Positions 1-5,664 of a DNA stretch of 10,000 bases are shown here, in pieces; the first letter of the stretch is position 1, and each line of letters begins with the position of its first letter. Made by a program: the position numbers and the translations under genes. The notes beneath the pieces are model-generated. The model was not told the DNA's origin and made no database searches. It was given only the letters and a program-made list of their open reading frames with translations. The DNA is from Candidatus Hydrogenedens sp. (GTDB lineage Bacteria > Hydrogenedentota > Hydrogenedentia > Hydrogenedentales > Hydrogenedentaceae): positions 1-10,000 of the forward strand of contig JAIWNQ010000011.1 of the NCBI GenBank assembly GCA_020216745.1. The letters are read 5' to 3'.

Positions 1-483
1 CCCTACTACTAATACTACAAGTACGAATCGGAAGTCAGTAGGTATCCATTGCGTTTGAGGAGGTATCCCCAGCGGAACACGAACTGCTGAGGCAGAAACA
101 GTAATCATACAGCCCGCCAAAATACAAAATAGAAATGCATTTAACACGTTATATATTGTTGTAACAGTTGGACCTGCAACTTTACGTAAAAACCAATAAA
201 GCGTTAGACGTGTACGTACTGCAATTGGGGCACATATTAACGTCCAGGTGAGTACCGCCATTAAATTTCCAAGAAGCAACCCGACAAAGATGTCATAGGC
301 ATTAACTCCCCAACTAACAAATAACGCTCCGATAACAAATTCAGTTCCCGCAACGTGTTCACCAGCGAATAAACCTGCAAAATAACGACCTGGCTGAAGT
401 TTATCCTCTGTCACTGGTTCACGTTCAAATTCATAGAGCAAATCTAATGCTTGAGTAGGTTTTAAGATAGGTGTTTCACTCAA
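1..483 (-). CDS. NCS1-like purine/cytosine permease, N-terminal part (cut by window edge)
   Basis: An open frame of 161 codons runs from a TTG start at 481-483 to the left edge, so the C-terminal part is missing. The product begins with a polar cytoplasmic stretch (about residues 1-32). A GRYFAGLFAGEH segment follows at 32-43, then hydrophobic spans near 45-60, 64-88 and 105-132. The FAGLFAGEHVAGTEF region and the CAPIAVRTRLTLYW stretch between spans resemble NCS1-type nucleobase:cation symporters, inner-membrane proteins that import purines, cytosine or related compounds. That assignment is from recall of the family, and the substrate cannot be read. The TTG start is chosen because no ATG lies in frame upstream before a stop and GAAAGGG sits about 7 nt before it. 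A weak promoter-like pair (TTGATT, 18 nt, TATTGT) lies upstream, after the porin terminator, so it may be transcribed separately from the porin. Confidence 0.65.
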   Translation of the reverse strand, partial: MSETPILKPTQALDLLYEFEREPVTEDKLQPGRYFAGLFAGEHVAGTEFVIGALFVSWGVNAYDIFVGLLLGNLMAVLTWTLICAPIAVRTRLTLYWFLRKVAGPTVTTIYNVLNAFLFCILAGCMITVSASAVRVPLGIPPQTQWIPTDFRFVLVVLVVG

Positions 484-546
484 TTTAGGACCCTTTCTTT
501 TTATTAAGTTTTATTCATGTTGACATTGCAAAAAAAATATGTAAAA

Positions 547-576
547 ACAATAAAAGAAATGCATAGAAAAAATCAA
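547..576 (-). promoter_or_regulatory. Weak sigma70-type promoter candidate for the permease
   Basis: On the minus strand a TTGATT hexamer (571-576) is followed after 18 nt by TATTGT (547-552). It lies between the porin terminator and the permease start, where a promoter would be expected. Matches are only 4 of 6 in each box and the region is AT-rich, so chance is a real possibility. Confidence 0.25.
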
Positions 577-634
577 GTAGAGTTTTTAAATTGTTAAACA
601 AAACCTTTAGATTAGATTGATTTAAAAATAGACA

Positions 635-660
635 GCCTCGTAAGGTTTCCCTTACGAGGC
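635..660 (-). terminator. Hairpin terminator downstream of the porin gene
   Basis: A perfect 11-bp inverted repeat (GCCTCGTAAGG at 635-645 with its complement at 650-660) encloses a 4-nt loop. Read on the minus strand the loop is GAAA, a stable GNRA tetraloop, and the stem is followed by UGUCUAUUUUU. It lies about 60 nt past the porin stop, in the direction of porin transcription, and before the next minus-strand gene. The U-run starts a few bases after the stem rather than immediately, so some read-through is possible. No plus-strand gene ends nearby, so the minus strand is the likely user. Confidence 0.8.
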
Positions 661-720
661 CCTTTTCTACTCTCTTTTCCTAAATATTGATTTAGGAGAA
701 GAAACCAATGAACAGAGACA

Positions 721-1953
721 TTAGAAGCTAATCTCAGTTTCAGCAAATAGGTAGTTGAAATCTTGGTCTTCAAGCAGTTCTTGACCGAAGAAATGGGAGT
801 AACCAGCACGAACAACTAAGTCTTCGCTGTAGTTGTAAGCACCTGTTAACTGAAGTTCCCAACCTAACTCATCATCATCATTCTTTGCTTCTTCGTCTAA
901 CATGTAATATTGACCTTCAAGAGCAAGTTTAATGGCTTCGGTCGGCTGGACACCTAAACCAAGACGATATACGAAAGCATTGCTAAGTGTTGTATCGTCT
1001 AAGAAATCAGAATATTCCCAGTTGGAGAATAGACGGTTGAAAGCAAATTCAACATCGTCTTTCTTGAACCAATAGCAATCCACATCCGGTCCTTCCAAAT
1101 ATGCAAAGCCGGCATAAATCCGTGGCTGCCAGGAAATATCGAAGGTGTAACCTAATTCAAGGTTTGCTGCCCATGCATTGAAATCATTGGTTTGACCAAA
1201 AATCCACCAACCTGTGTCTTCTGCATCACCTAACTGATAAGCGGCTTCAGCTTCGAAATCGAAGGCACCGACTTTACCAGCACCGCGAAGACCAAGGGTA
1301 TGAAGGTTAGATTCAAGTTCTGTCGCATCGTCACGGATATACATCCAGTAGGCATCGATTACGACATCTTCAAGACCTGTATAGCTACCATAGATAGCAT
1401 ACAAATCAACATCATCTTCTGCGAAATCCTTCATGGATTCGACTAATTTGGCTGCGATAGCATCAACGCTGACCATGTCTGTTACATAGCTCAAGCGAAG
1501 TGCATCCCAGGAAAGACCTGTGAAGTTGTAGCGTTTGTCGTTTGTGCCGACAAGCCAGCCACTACCAAGGGTCAATTCCTGACGACCAACACGGGCACGA
1601 AGCGGGGTTCCCCACATCTCACGGGCTTCGACATAGGCTTGATAGACTTCAACATCATCTACACTCGCCTGACGATTGTCTACACCAGTAAGATAATTGG
1701 GAGAACGAAAATCCTCGCCCCAAATATCATAGCTGTCTAATTCAATCATCGCTGTAACTTCATCGGTGAAGTCTGCTTTTACATTTAAACGTGTTCTCTG
1801 TTCGATAAAGCTTGTTTCACCGGCATCATCATAATCTAACCAATTCGCACGAATGCGAATTTTTCCGCCGACTTCTACATTCTGAAGTTCGGCATAAGCC
1901 ATCGTGCCTAAAAGTACGACTGCTACTGCAACTAATAACATGCTTTTACGCAT
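721..1953 (-). CDS. Alginate-export-type outer membrane beta-barrel porin
   Basis: A 410-residue precursor. Residues 1-21 form a Sec signal peptide: MRKS, a hydrophobic core, then AYA before ELQ, the likely signal peptidase I site. The mature part alternates polar and hydrophobic strands rich in Tyr, Trp and Asp and ends in Phe (ETEISF), the usual beta-barrel assembly signal. GGKIRIRANW near the mature N-terminus, EQRTRLNVKADF, and the stretch from QAYVEAR through GRQELTLGSGWLVG to WDALRLSY match the alginate-export (AlgE-like) family as I know it. In this family the barrel moves anionic sugars or other small solutes across the outer membrane; the substrate here is unknown. AAGGAG lies about 9 nt before the ATG. 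A long structured leader with its own promoter precedes the gene and a hairpin terminator follows, so it is probably monocistronic. By eye its GC content is higher than its neighbours', as is common for a highly expressed porin. Confidence 0.82.
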   Translation of the reverse strand: MRKSMLLVAVAVVLLGTMAYAELQNVEVGGKIRIRANWLDYDDAGETSFIEQRTRLNVKADFTDEVTAMIELDSYDIWGEDFRSPNYLTGVDNRQASVDDVEVYQAYVEAREMWGTPLRARVGRQELTLGSGWLVGTNDKRYNFTGLSWDALRLSYVTDMVSVDAIAAKLVESMKDFAEDDVDLYAIYGSYTGLEDVVIDAYWMYIRDDATELESNLHTLGLRGAGKVGAFDFEAEAAYQLGDAEDTGWWIFGQTNDFNAWAANLELGYTFDISWQPRIYAGFAYLEGPDVDCYWFKKDDVEFAFNRLFSNWEYSDFLDDTTLSNAFVYRLGLGVQPTEAIKLALEGQYYMLDEEAKNDDDELGWELQLTGAYNYSEDLVVRAGYSHFFGQELLEDQDFNYLFAETEISF

Positions 1954-2007
1954 AGTTTCATACTCCTTTTACAAGTTCAGTTCAATTTAATATAAACTTT
2001 TCTTTCC

Positions 2008-2027
2008 GTGTCTGCCCTCACAGACAC
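2008..2027 (-). other. Leader hairpin upstream of the porin
   Basis: On the minus strand GTGTCTG (from 2027) pairs with CAGACAC (to 2008) around a TGAGGG loop: 7 perfect base pairs and a 6-nt loop. It sits between the small leader ORF and the porin ribosome binding site. GGAAAGAAAAG follows rather than a U-run, so it does not look like an intrinsic terminator. It could stabilise the porin mRNA or take part in leader regulation; the role is inferred only from position. Confidence 0.5.
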
Positions 2028-2042
2028 TTTCTCATCTACATT

Positions 2043-2099
2043 TTATCGACCACATCGACCCAATCCAATTCCTGTGCGAGCCTTCTCTCTGGTCATCAT
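2043..2099 (-). CDS. Possible 18-residue leader peptide upstream of the porin
   Basis: Minus-strand ORF reading MMTREKARTGIGLGRCGR then TAA. It is preceded by AAAGGAGG (2101-2108), the best Shine-Dalgarno in the window. GGAGG is only 1 nt from the first ATG but 4 nt from the second (2094-2096), so the second is the likelier start, though still closely spaced. The peptide is basic and Gly-rich with one Cys, with no membrane segment or signal. It lies about 90 nt before the porin start inside the predicted leader transcript, in line with a leader peptide or translational attenuator. I do not recognise a family. The strong ribosome binding site may instead serve as a regulatory site or ribosome stand-by site. 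Confidence 0.4.
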   Translation of the reverse strand: MMTREKARTGIGLGRCGR

Positions 2100-2132
2100 A
2101 CCTCCTTTCTTCTCGCTGGATTTCAGAATTGG
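2065..2132 (-). promoter_or_regulatory. Nested inverted repeats in the porin leader RNA
   Basis: Two nested complementary pairs are visible on the minus strand. CCAATTC (2126-2132) pairs with GAATTGG (2065-2071), and inside it GCGAG (2112-2116) pairs with CTCGC (2076-2080). The enclosed loop carries AAAGGAGG and the two ATG codons of the small ORF. If both helices form in the RNA, they would present or partly hide that ribosome binding site. An alternative pairing also exists: ATCCA, just before the inner helix, could pair with TGGAT, which overlaps the outer helix. Such competing folds are typical of regulated leaders. It matches no riboswitch class I know; the function is inferred. Confidence 0.4.
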
Positions 2133-2163
2133 CGGCGATGAATTTTCATATTAAATTTGTAAA

Positions 2164-2193
2164 ATCTTAACATAAAACAAAACCACTTGTCAA
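2164..2193 (-). promoter_or_regulatory. Strong sigma70-type promoter of the porin
   Basis: On the minus strand a perfect TTGACA (2188-2193) is followed after 18 nt by TAAGAT (2164-2169), itself preceded by TGT, giving an extended -10 (TGnTAAGAT). Transcription would start near 2157, leaving a leader of about 200 nt before the porin ATG. This is the best promoter match in the window and fits the high expression expected of a porin. Confidence 0.7.
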
Positions 2194-2599
2194 ATTAAAA
2201 TACCCATTTTTTTATAAAATTTAAAAATTTTTTTATTCTACAATTTTCGCAGAAACACAACATATTGTATTCTTATTTTTCAGAATTACCACATATATAT
2301 GTACAAACATTCCTGACAAAAAAATTTCCTTTTAATTTATACAGTATTCTGCTCAATCAACATACCGCAATTAAAAAGACACTATTTGAAAAATCTTTTT
2401 TACATATTTAGATTTTCTTTGCGATTCTCTTTTTCACCTAAACTGATTTCTTAAAAATAAAACCAAATAAAAATTAAACAAAAAATAAACCATCTGCAAA
2501 GTACTTTTTCAATTCCATATTCGTAAAATGTTCTCACCTTTTTACTATTAAGTTATTAAGGACTGTTACGTTTTATTTTCAAAAAAAAGGATTAAAGTT
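2194..2599. other. AT-rich divergent intergenic spacer, no gene seen
   Basis: About 400 bases between the porin promoter and the sigma-like gene are very AT-rich, with A- and T-runs. I see no ORF with a ribosome binding site on either strand, no RNA gene and no clear terminator. A 12-bp perfect palindrome, ACATATATATGT, lies at 2291-2302 and could be an operator or simply AT-rich chance. The plus-strand promoter of the downstream gene must lie here, but no convincing pair of boxes stands out. CTGACA at 2313-2318 with TTTATA 17 nt later is the best weak candidate. Confidence 0.5.
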
Positions 2600-3034
2600 A
2601 TGAAAAAGAATTCACAACACCTACTTACCAAAAGTAAAAATACCGATTGTTTAGAAAAGGAGTTTTTGAACCATACTGTTTTAGTATCGCAAGATTTTTT
2701 GGAACAAGTACCATCACATTGCTCATTGTGGTATGAATCACCAGAAGAGATTGAGAAAAAATTAGCATGGGGAGAAGAAAAGACTCGTCTTTTGCAATGG
2801 GTTAGAAAACAGGTTCAGCGAAAACTTAGTCCAAAAGAAAAACGCTATATTGAAATGTATTATTTTCAAGGACTAACACTTGAAACTATTTCAGAACGTT
2901 CAGGGGCAAACCCTTCTGCTATACATAGAGCCCTTAGACGAGGTATTCGCAAACTGATTCATTTAACCAAAGATGAAAATCTCTGTTTCCAAAAGATTCG
3001 GATAGGACGAACAAAAAAGAATGAAAAAGAATAA
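2600..3034 (+). CDS. Stand-alone sigma70 region 4-like helix-turn-helix protein
   Basis: A 144-residue soluble, basic protein. Residues 76-121 form a sigma region 4-type domain: LSPKEKRYIEMYYFQG, then a helix-turn-helix (LTLETISERSGANPSAIHRA at 92-111) and a basic RRGIRKL end. This matches the -35-recognising region 4 of sigma70-family factors. The first 70 residues are polar and charged and show no recognisable region 2, which a working sigma factor needs to bind core polymerase and melt the -10. It is therefore more likely a region-4-only regulator, or a sigma so divergent that region 2 is hidden. AAGGA lies 9 nt before the ATG. Porin and regulator diverge from a shared spacer, so it may control the porin, but only position suggests this. 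The tail (RTKKNEKE) is highly charged. Confidence 0.6.
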   Translation: MKKNSQHLLTKSKNTDCLEKEFLNHTVLVSQDFLEQVPSHCSLWYESPEEIEKKLAWGEEKTRLLQWVRKQVQRKLSPKEKRYIEMYYFQGLTLETISERSGANPSAIHRALRRGIRKLIHLTKDENLCFQKIRIGRTKKNEKE

Positions 3035-3083
3035 TCCTTACATTAGAACATGAATTCCCATTTTTATTTTCAGACTTGTTTTT

Positions 3084-3089
3084 TATAAT
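3084..3089 (+). promoter_or_regulatory. Candidate -10 box upstream of shikimate kinase
   Basis: A perfect TATAAT lies in the 126-base gap before shikimate kinase, 71 nt upstream of its ATG. No matching -35 box is visible 16-18 nt upstream, and TATAAT arises easily in this AT-rich DNA, so the call is weak. Confidence 0.3.
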
Positions 3090-3160
3090 ATTTGTAAAAC
3101 TTTATTAAATTCTACAGACACCTATCTTGTCATGTCATTAAAATTATATTGGAATTACAA

Positions 3161-3667
3161 ATGATAAAAGAGAACATTATTTTAATTGGTATGCCGTGGT
3201 CAGGGAAAAGCACCATTGGTGTCTTGTTAGCTAAATCATTGCATTGGAATTTTATAGATACCGATTTGTTAATACAATCTGAAACTGGCAAATTACTTCA
3301 ACAGATTATTGATGAGCAAGGGGTAGAACAATTCCGCAAAATTGAGGAGGAGTATGTACTTAAAATCAAGCCTCTCCAGTGTGTCGTCGCAACTGGAGGT
3401 AGTGTGGTATATAGCCATAAAGCAATGGAATACCTGAAGCAACTTGGAAATATCATTTACCTAAAATATCCATTCGAAGAAATTAATCGACGTGCAAAGA
3501 GTGTTGAAGAACGTGGATTGGTAAGAGCCAAAGGACAAACCCTGTATGATTTATATCAAGAACGAACACCGCTTTATGAATCATGGGCAGACATAATCAT
3601 CGATTGTCATCATTTGAATCATGAACAGGTTGTGGATAAAATCTTACTTTCCATTAAATATATTTGA
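3161..3667 (+). CDS. aroK: Shikimate kinase
   Basis: A 168-residue cytoplasmic enzyme that phosphorylates shikimate at the 3-OH with ATP, the fifth step of the chorismate pathway to aromatic amino acids. Visible motifs are the P-loop GMPWSGKST (10-18), the shikimate-binding DTD (33-35), Arg59 in QFRKIE, the GG of VATGG (79-80), Arg118 in EERG and Arg135 in ERTPLYE. These match the ATP- and shikimate-binding residues known for the family. The lid form RGLVRAKGQTLYDLYQERTPLYE belongs to the clostridial-type subgroup rather than the RPLL type. The ATG at 3161 is chosen over an in-frame TTG at 3149. It gives the usual MxxNIxLIG start and has GGA 7 nt upstream, while the TTG has no ribosome binding site. 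No other aromatic pathway gene is adjacent. Confidence 0.9.
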   Translation: MIKENIILIGMPWSGKSTIGVLLAKSLHWNFIDTDLLIQSETGKLLQQIIDEQGVEQFRKIEEEYVLKIKPLQCVVATGGSVVYSHKAMEYLKQLGNIIYLKYPFEEINRRAKSVEERGLVRAKGQTLYDLYQERTPLYESWADIIIDCHHLNHEQVVDKILLSIKYI

Positions 3668-3755
3668 TTTACATTTGTTTCATATTTAGACAATAAACAG
3701 TCAATTTCTTACAACCATAAAAATTCTTTGTTTGAAAATAAAACTTTTGATATAC

Positions 3756-3785
3756 TTACTTTTGAATTGAAAAATACACTATAAT
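3756..3785 (+). promoter_or_regulatory. Promoter candidate for the small-protein/SDR gene cluster
   Basis: TATAAT (3780-3785) follows a weak TTACTT (3756-3761) after 18 nt, 26 bases before the first small ORF. The perfect -10 and its place just upstream of a run of closely spaced plus-strand genes support it. The poor -35 and the AT-rich context lower confidence. Confidence 0.45.
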
Positions 3786-3811
3786 TAACCTTTAAATAAA
3801 AGGATAATTTT

Positions 3812-3901
3812 ATGACTGAATTCCTCACAGTTGTGTTTATTTTCTTGATGGATATTGTTCTTTTGCTTCTATCTATTTTTGGGTTTAAAGAATTATTTTG
3901 A
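3812..3901 (+). CDS. Small single-span membrane protein 1 (29 aa), unknown family
   Basis: A 29-codon ORF starting MTEFLTVVFIFLMD and ending FGFKELF. AAGGA sits 8 nt before the ATG, matching the ribosome binding sites of the neighbouring genes, and a promoter-like TATAAT lies 26 nt before the start. Residues 4-25 form one hydrophobic segment interrupted by a single Asp14, so it should be an integral inner-membrane micro-protein. I recognise no family. Its size recalls accessory subunits of transporters or oxidases (KdpF- or CydX-like) or short hydrophobic toxins, but no sequence match supports either. It is followed 35 nt later by a second micro-protein of the same kind, and the two probably work together. 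Confidence 0.6.
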   Translation: MTEFLTVVFIFLMDIVLLLLSIFGFKELF

Positions 3902-3936
3902 TTTCAATAGATCTTATATTTTAAGGAGTTGAAACT

Positions 3937-4038
3937 GTGAATGTTTTAGAAGACCTTGCATATATTGGTTTGTCAATCATGGGTATACTTCTTCGGGTGC
4001 TTGCTATTCTGTTTGGGGCGTTCTTGTTTACTCTGTAA
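3937..4038 (+). CDS. Small single-span membrane protein 2 (33 aa), unknown family
   Basis: A 33-codon ORF with a GTG start, preceded by AAGGAG with an 8-nt spacing, a near-ideal ribosome binding site. It begins MNVLEDLAYIGLSIMG and ends FGAFLFTL. Residues 7-33 are almost wholly hydrophobic with Gly at intervals and one Arg (Arg20) mid-span. GTG is chosen because the only nearby ATG (3941) opens a frame that stops after two codons. It lies 35 nt after the first micro-protein and 38 nt before the SDR gene, so all three are probably co-transcribed. The family is unknown. Arg20 here and Asp14 in the first micro-protein could pair within the membrane (inference). A toxin-like or accessory-subunit role is possible but unsupported. 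Confidence 0.6.
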   Translation: MNVLEDLAYIGLSIMGILLRVLAILFGAFLFTL

Positions 4039-4076
4039 AATCTATACACCAAAACAAGAATAAAAAGGATTGACTT

Positions 4077-4892
4077 ATGCTATCTACTTTTTTTCTGACA
4101 GGCTGTGCCAGTGGCATGGGAAGACATATGACCACTGTTTTCCTGAGGCAAGGGCATAAGGTCATAGCCACAGATATTAATGCAGAACAGTTAGAGCAAG
4201 TAGCGACAGAAGAAGGCTGGAACCCATCACAGGTTCGCCTATTTCGTCTGGATGTGACTAATTACAATGAATGGGAAGATGTCTTTCAGAAAGCAGTTAA
4301 AGAATGGGGAGGAATTGACGTAACTATCAATTTTGCGGGGCTACTTCTTTCCTCATGGGCTACAGAAACACCATTAAAAGAGATTCATTCACAAATTGAT
4401 GTAAACCTTAAAGGCACAATATTCGGAACACAAATTTCCGCACGACACATGGTTGAACGTGGAAGTGGACATATCATTAACATTTCTTCAATTGCAGGGG
4501 TTGTCCCTGTGCCAGGATTATCAATTTATTCAGCAAGTAAACATGCAGTTCGGGCATATTCACTATCTGTTGCTTTAGAACTGAAAAAGAAAGGGGTATA
4601 TGTTACTGTGATTTGCCCTGCTACCGTACAAACGCCAATGTTAGATAATCAGCTTCATGTCGAAGCAGCAGAATTGTACTTTTCAGGTTTACGTATTCTA
4701 ACTGTTAAAGATATTGAAAAAGCTATTGTCAAAAGAGCCTTACCTAAAAAACCGATGGAAATATTCATTCCACGATTTAAGGTAAAACTTTTTCAGATTG
4801 TCTCATTATGTCCCTCATTAGGCAGATTTATTTCACCTATCTATCAATGGGCAGGAAGGTGGCGTCAAAATCGACGACGTAAAAAGAATTAA
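4077..4892 (+). CDS. Short-chain dehydrogenase/reductase (SDR family)
   Basis: A 271-residue classical SDR, an NAD(P)-dependent oxidoreductase with a Rossmann fold. Seen are the cofactor motif TGCASGMG (8-15), Asp33 after the second strand (ATDIN), NFAG (85-88, a variant of NNAG), Asn110, and the catalytic Ser138, Tyr151 and Lys155 (YSASK). PATVQTPM follows at 181-188. Asp33 favours NAD(H) over NADP(H). The substrate-binding region gives no clear substrate. The C-terminal 50 residues are basic and partly hydrophobic (KVKLFQIVSLCPSLG, then WRQNRRRKKN), suggesting membrane association, as in SDRs that act on lipids or other membrane-bound substrates. AAGGA lies 7-8 nt before the ATG. It follows the two micro-proteins by 38 nt and precedes mntP by 111 nt. 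Confidence 0.88.
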   Translation: MLSTFFLTGCASGMGRHMTTVFLRQGHKVIATDINAEQLEQVATEEGWNPSQVRLFRLDVTNYNEWEDVFQKAVKEWGGIDVTINFAGLLLSSWATETPLKEIHSQIDVNLKGTIFGTQISARHMVERGSGHIINISSIAGVVPVPGLSIYSASKHAVRAYSLSVALELKKKGVYVTVICPATVQTPMLDNQLHVEAAELYFSGLRILTVKDIEKAIVKRALPKKPMEIFIPRFKVKLFQIVSLCPSLGRFISPIYQWAGRWRQNRRRKKN

Positions 4893-5003
4893 TAGATGTA
4901 AAACATATCAATACCTTAATCGCAAACTATTGTATGATTTAAAAGTTTAACAATATTCTGATTAAATGGGAACATTTATTGCTTTTATGAAAGTTGACAA
5001 TGC

Positions 5004-5606
5004 ATGTTAAATCCATTTGTTTTAGCTGGAATAGCCATCGCTTTAGCGATGGATGCCTTCGCTGTATCTATTGGTATTAGCACCCTTATTCGCAAAGTCA
5101 GCCCACGACAAATGTTCCGACTATCTTTCCATTTCGGTTTATTTCAAGCAATTATGCCCATTTTGGGCTGGTATACAGGAAATCAGGTGGGGGATTGGCT
5201 TCTGGATTATGACCACTGGATTGCATGCTCCATTCTCTGGGGTATCGGTGGAAAAATCGTCTACCAATCTTTCCTTGATAAAGAACCCTCTTCCCCAGAG
5301 AATCCATCCACAGATAATAATCACCCACTGAAAAAAGATCCAACTCGTGGCATCTCCTTAATTATGCTCTCAATTGCAACCAGTATTGACGCTTATGCTG
5401 TCGGATTAAGCTTCGCTTTTATTGGTGTTTCCATCTGGTTTCCATCATTTTGGATAGGCATTACAGCGGGATTTCTAACCCTTTTGGGGATGAGAATTGG
5501 AATTTATGTAAGCAAAAAATTCGGTAAGGGCATGGAATTAGTCGGGGCTATCCTTTTGTTTATTATCGGTGCTAAAATTTTATTTGACCATATTATCACA
5601 CAATAA
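5004..5606 (+). CDS. mntP: Manganese efflux pump MntP
   Basis: A 200-residue inner-membrane protein with about six hydrophobic spans in two repeats of three, as in MntP (DUF204), which exports Mn2+ and protects against manganese excess. The two repeat signatures are present: AMDAFAVSIG (15-24) and ATSIDAYAVGLSFAF (125-139), with the key membrane aspartates Asp17 and Asp129. A polar cytoplasmic loop (about 92-115) joins the halves, and GMELVGAILLFIIGAKIL near the end is typical. The ATG at 5004 must be the start because a TGA lies three codons upstream in frame. Unlike its neighbours it has no good Shine-Dalgarno, only GAAAG about 10 nt upstream. The 111-nt gap before it shows no yybP-ykoY manganese riboswitch motif, so regulation cannot be read. 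CE7 esterase follows 58 nt later. Confidence 0.9.
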   Translation: MLNPFVLAGIAIALAMDAFAVSIGISTLIRKVSPRQMFRLSFHFGLFQAIMPILGWYTGNQVGDWLLDYDHWIACSILWGIGGKIVYQSFLDKEPSSPENPSTDNNHPLKKDPTRGISLIMLSIATSIDAYAVGLSFAFIGVSIWFPSFWIGITAGFLTLLGMRIGIYVSKKFGKGMELVGAILLFIIGAKILFDHIITQ

Positions 5607-5664
5607 AAAATATTAAAAACCAAACAAATTTTTTTGAATTAATAACATTTAAGGAGAGTTGACA

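Noticed and set aside
2123..2149. 8-codon minus-strand ORF (MKIHRRQF) near the predicted porin transcript start
   Set aside because: It has no ribosome binding site and is short enough to arise by chance.
3149..3160. TTG start giving shikimate kinase four extra residues
   Set aside because: No ribosome binding site precedes it, and the ATG at 3161 gives the family's normal N-terminus.
4995..5000. Perfect TTGACA just before mntP (and again at 5659-5664) as a -35 box
   Set aside because: A promoter there would start transcription inside the coding sequence; no -10 box follows at the right distance.
4893..5003. yybP-ykoY manganese riboswitch before mntP
   Set aside because: The gap is short and AT-rich and has none of the conserved purine-rich motifs of that class.
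5659..5664. TTG start two codons upstream of the CE7 esterase ATG
   Set aside because: AAGGAG ends right beside it, leaving too little spacing; the ATG at 5665 is properly spaced.
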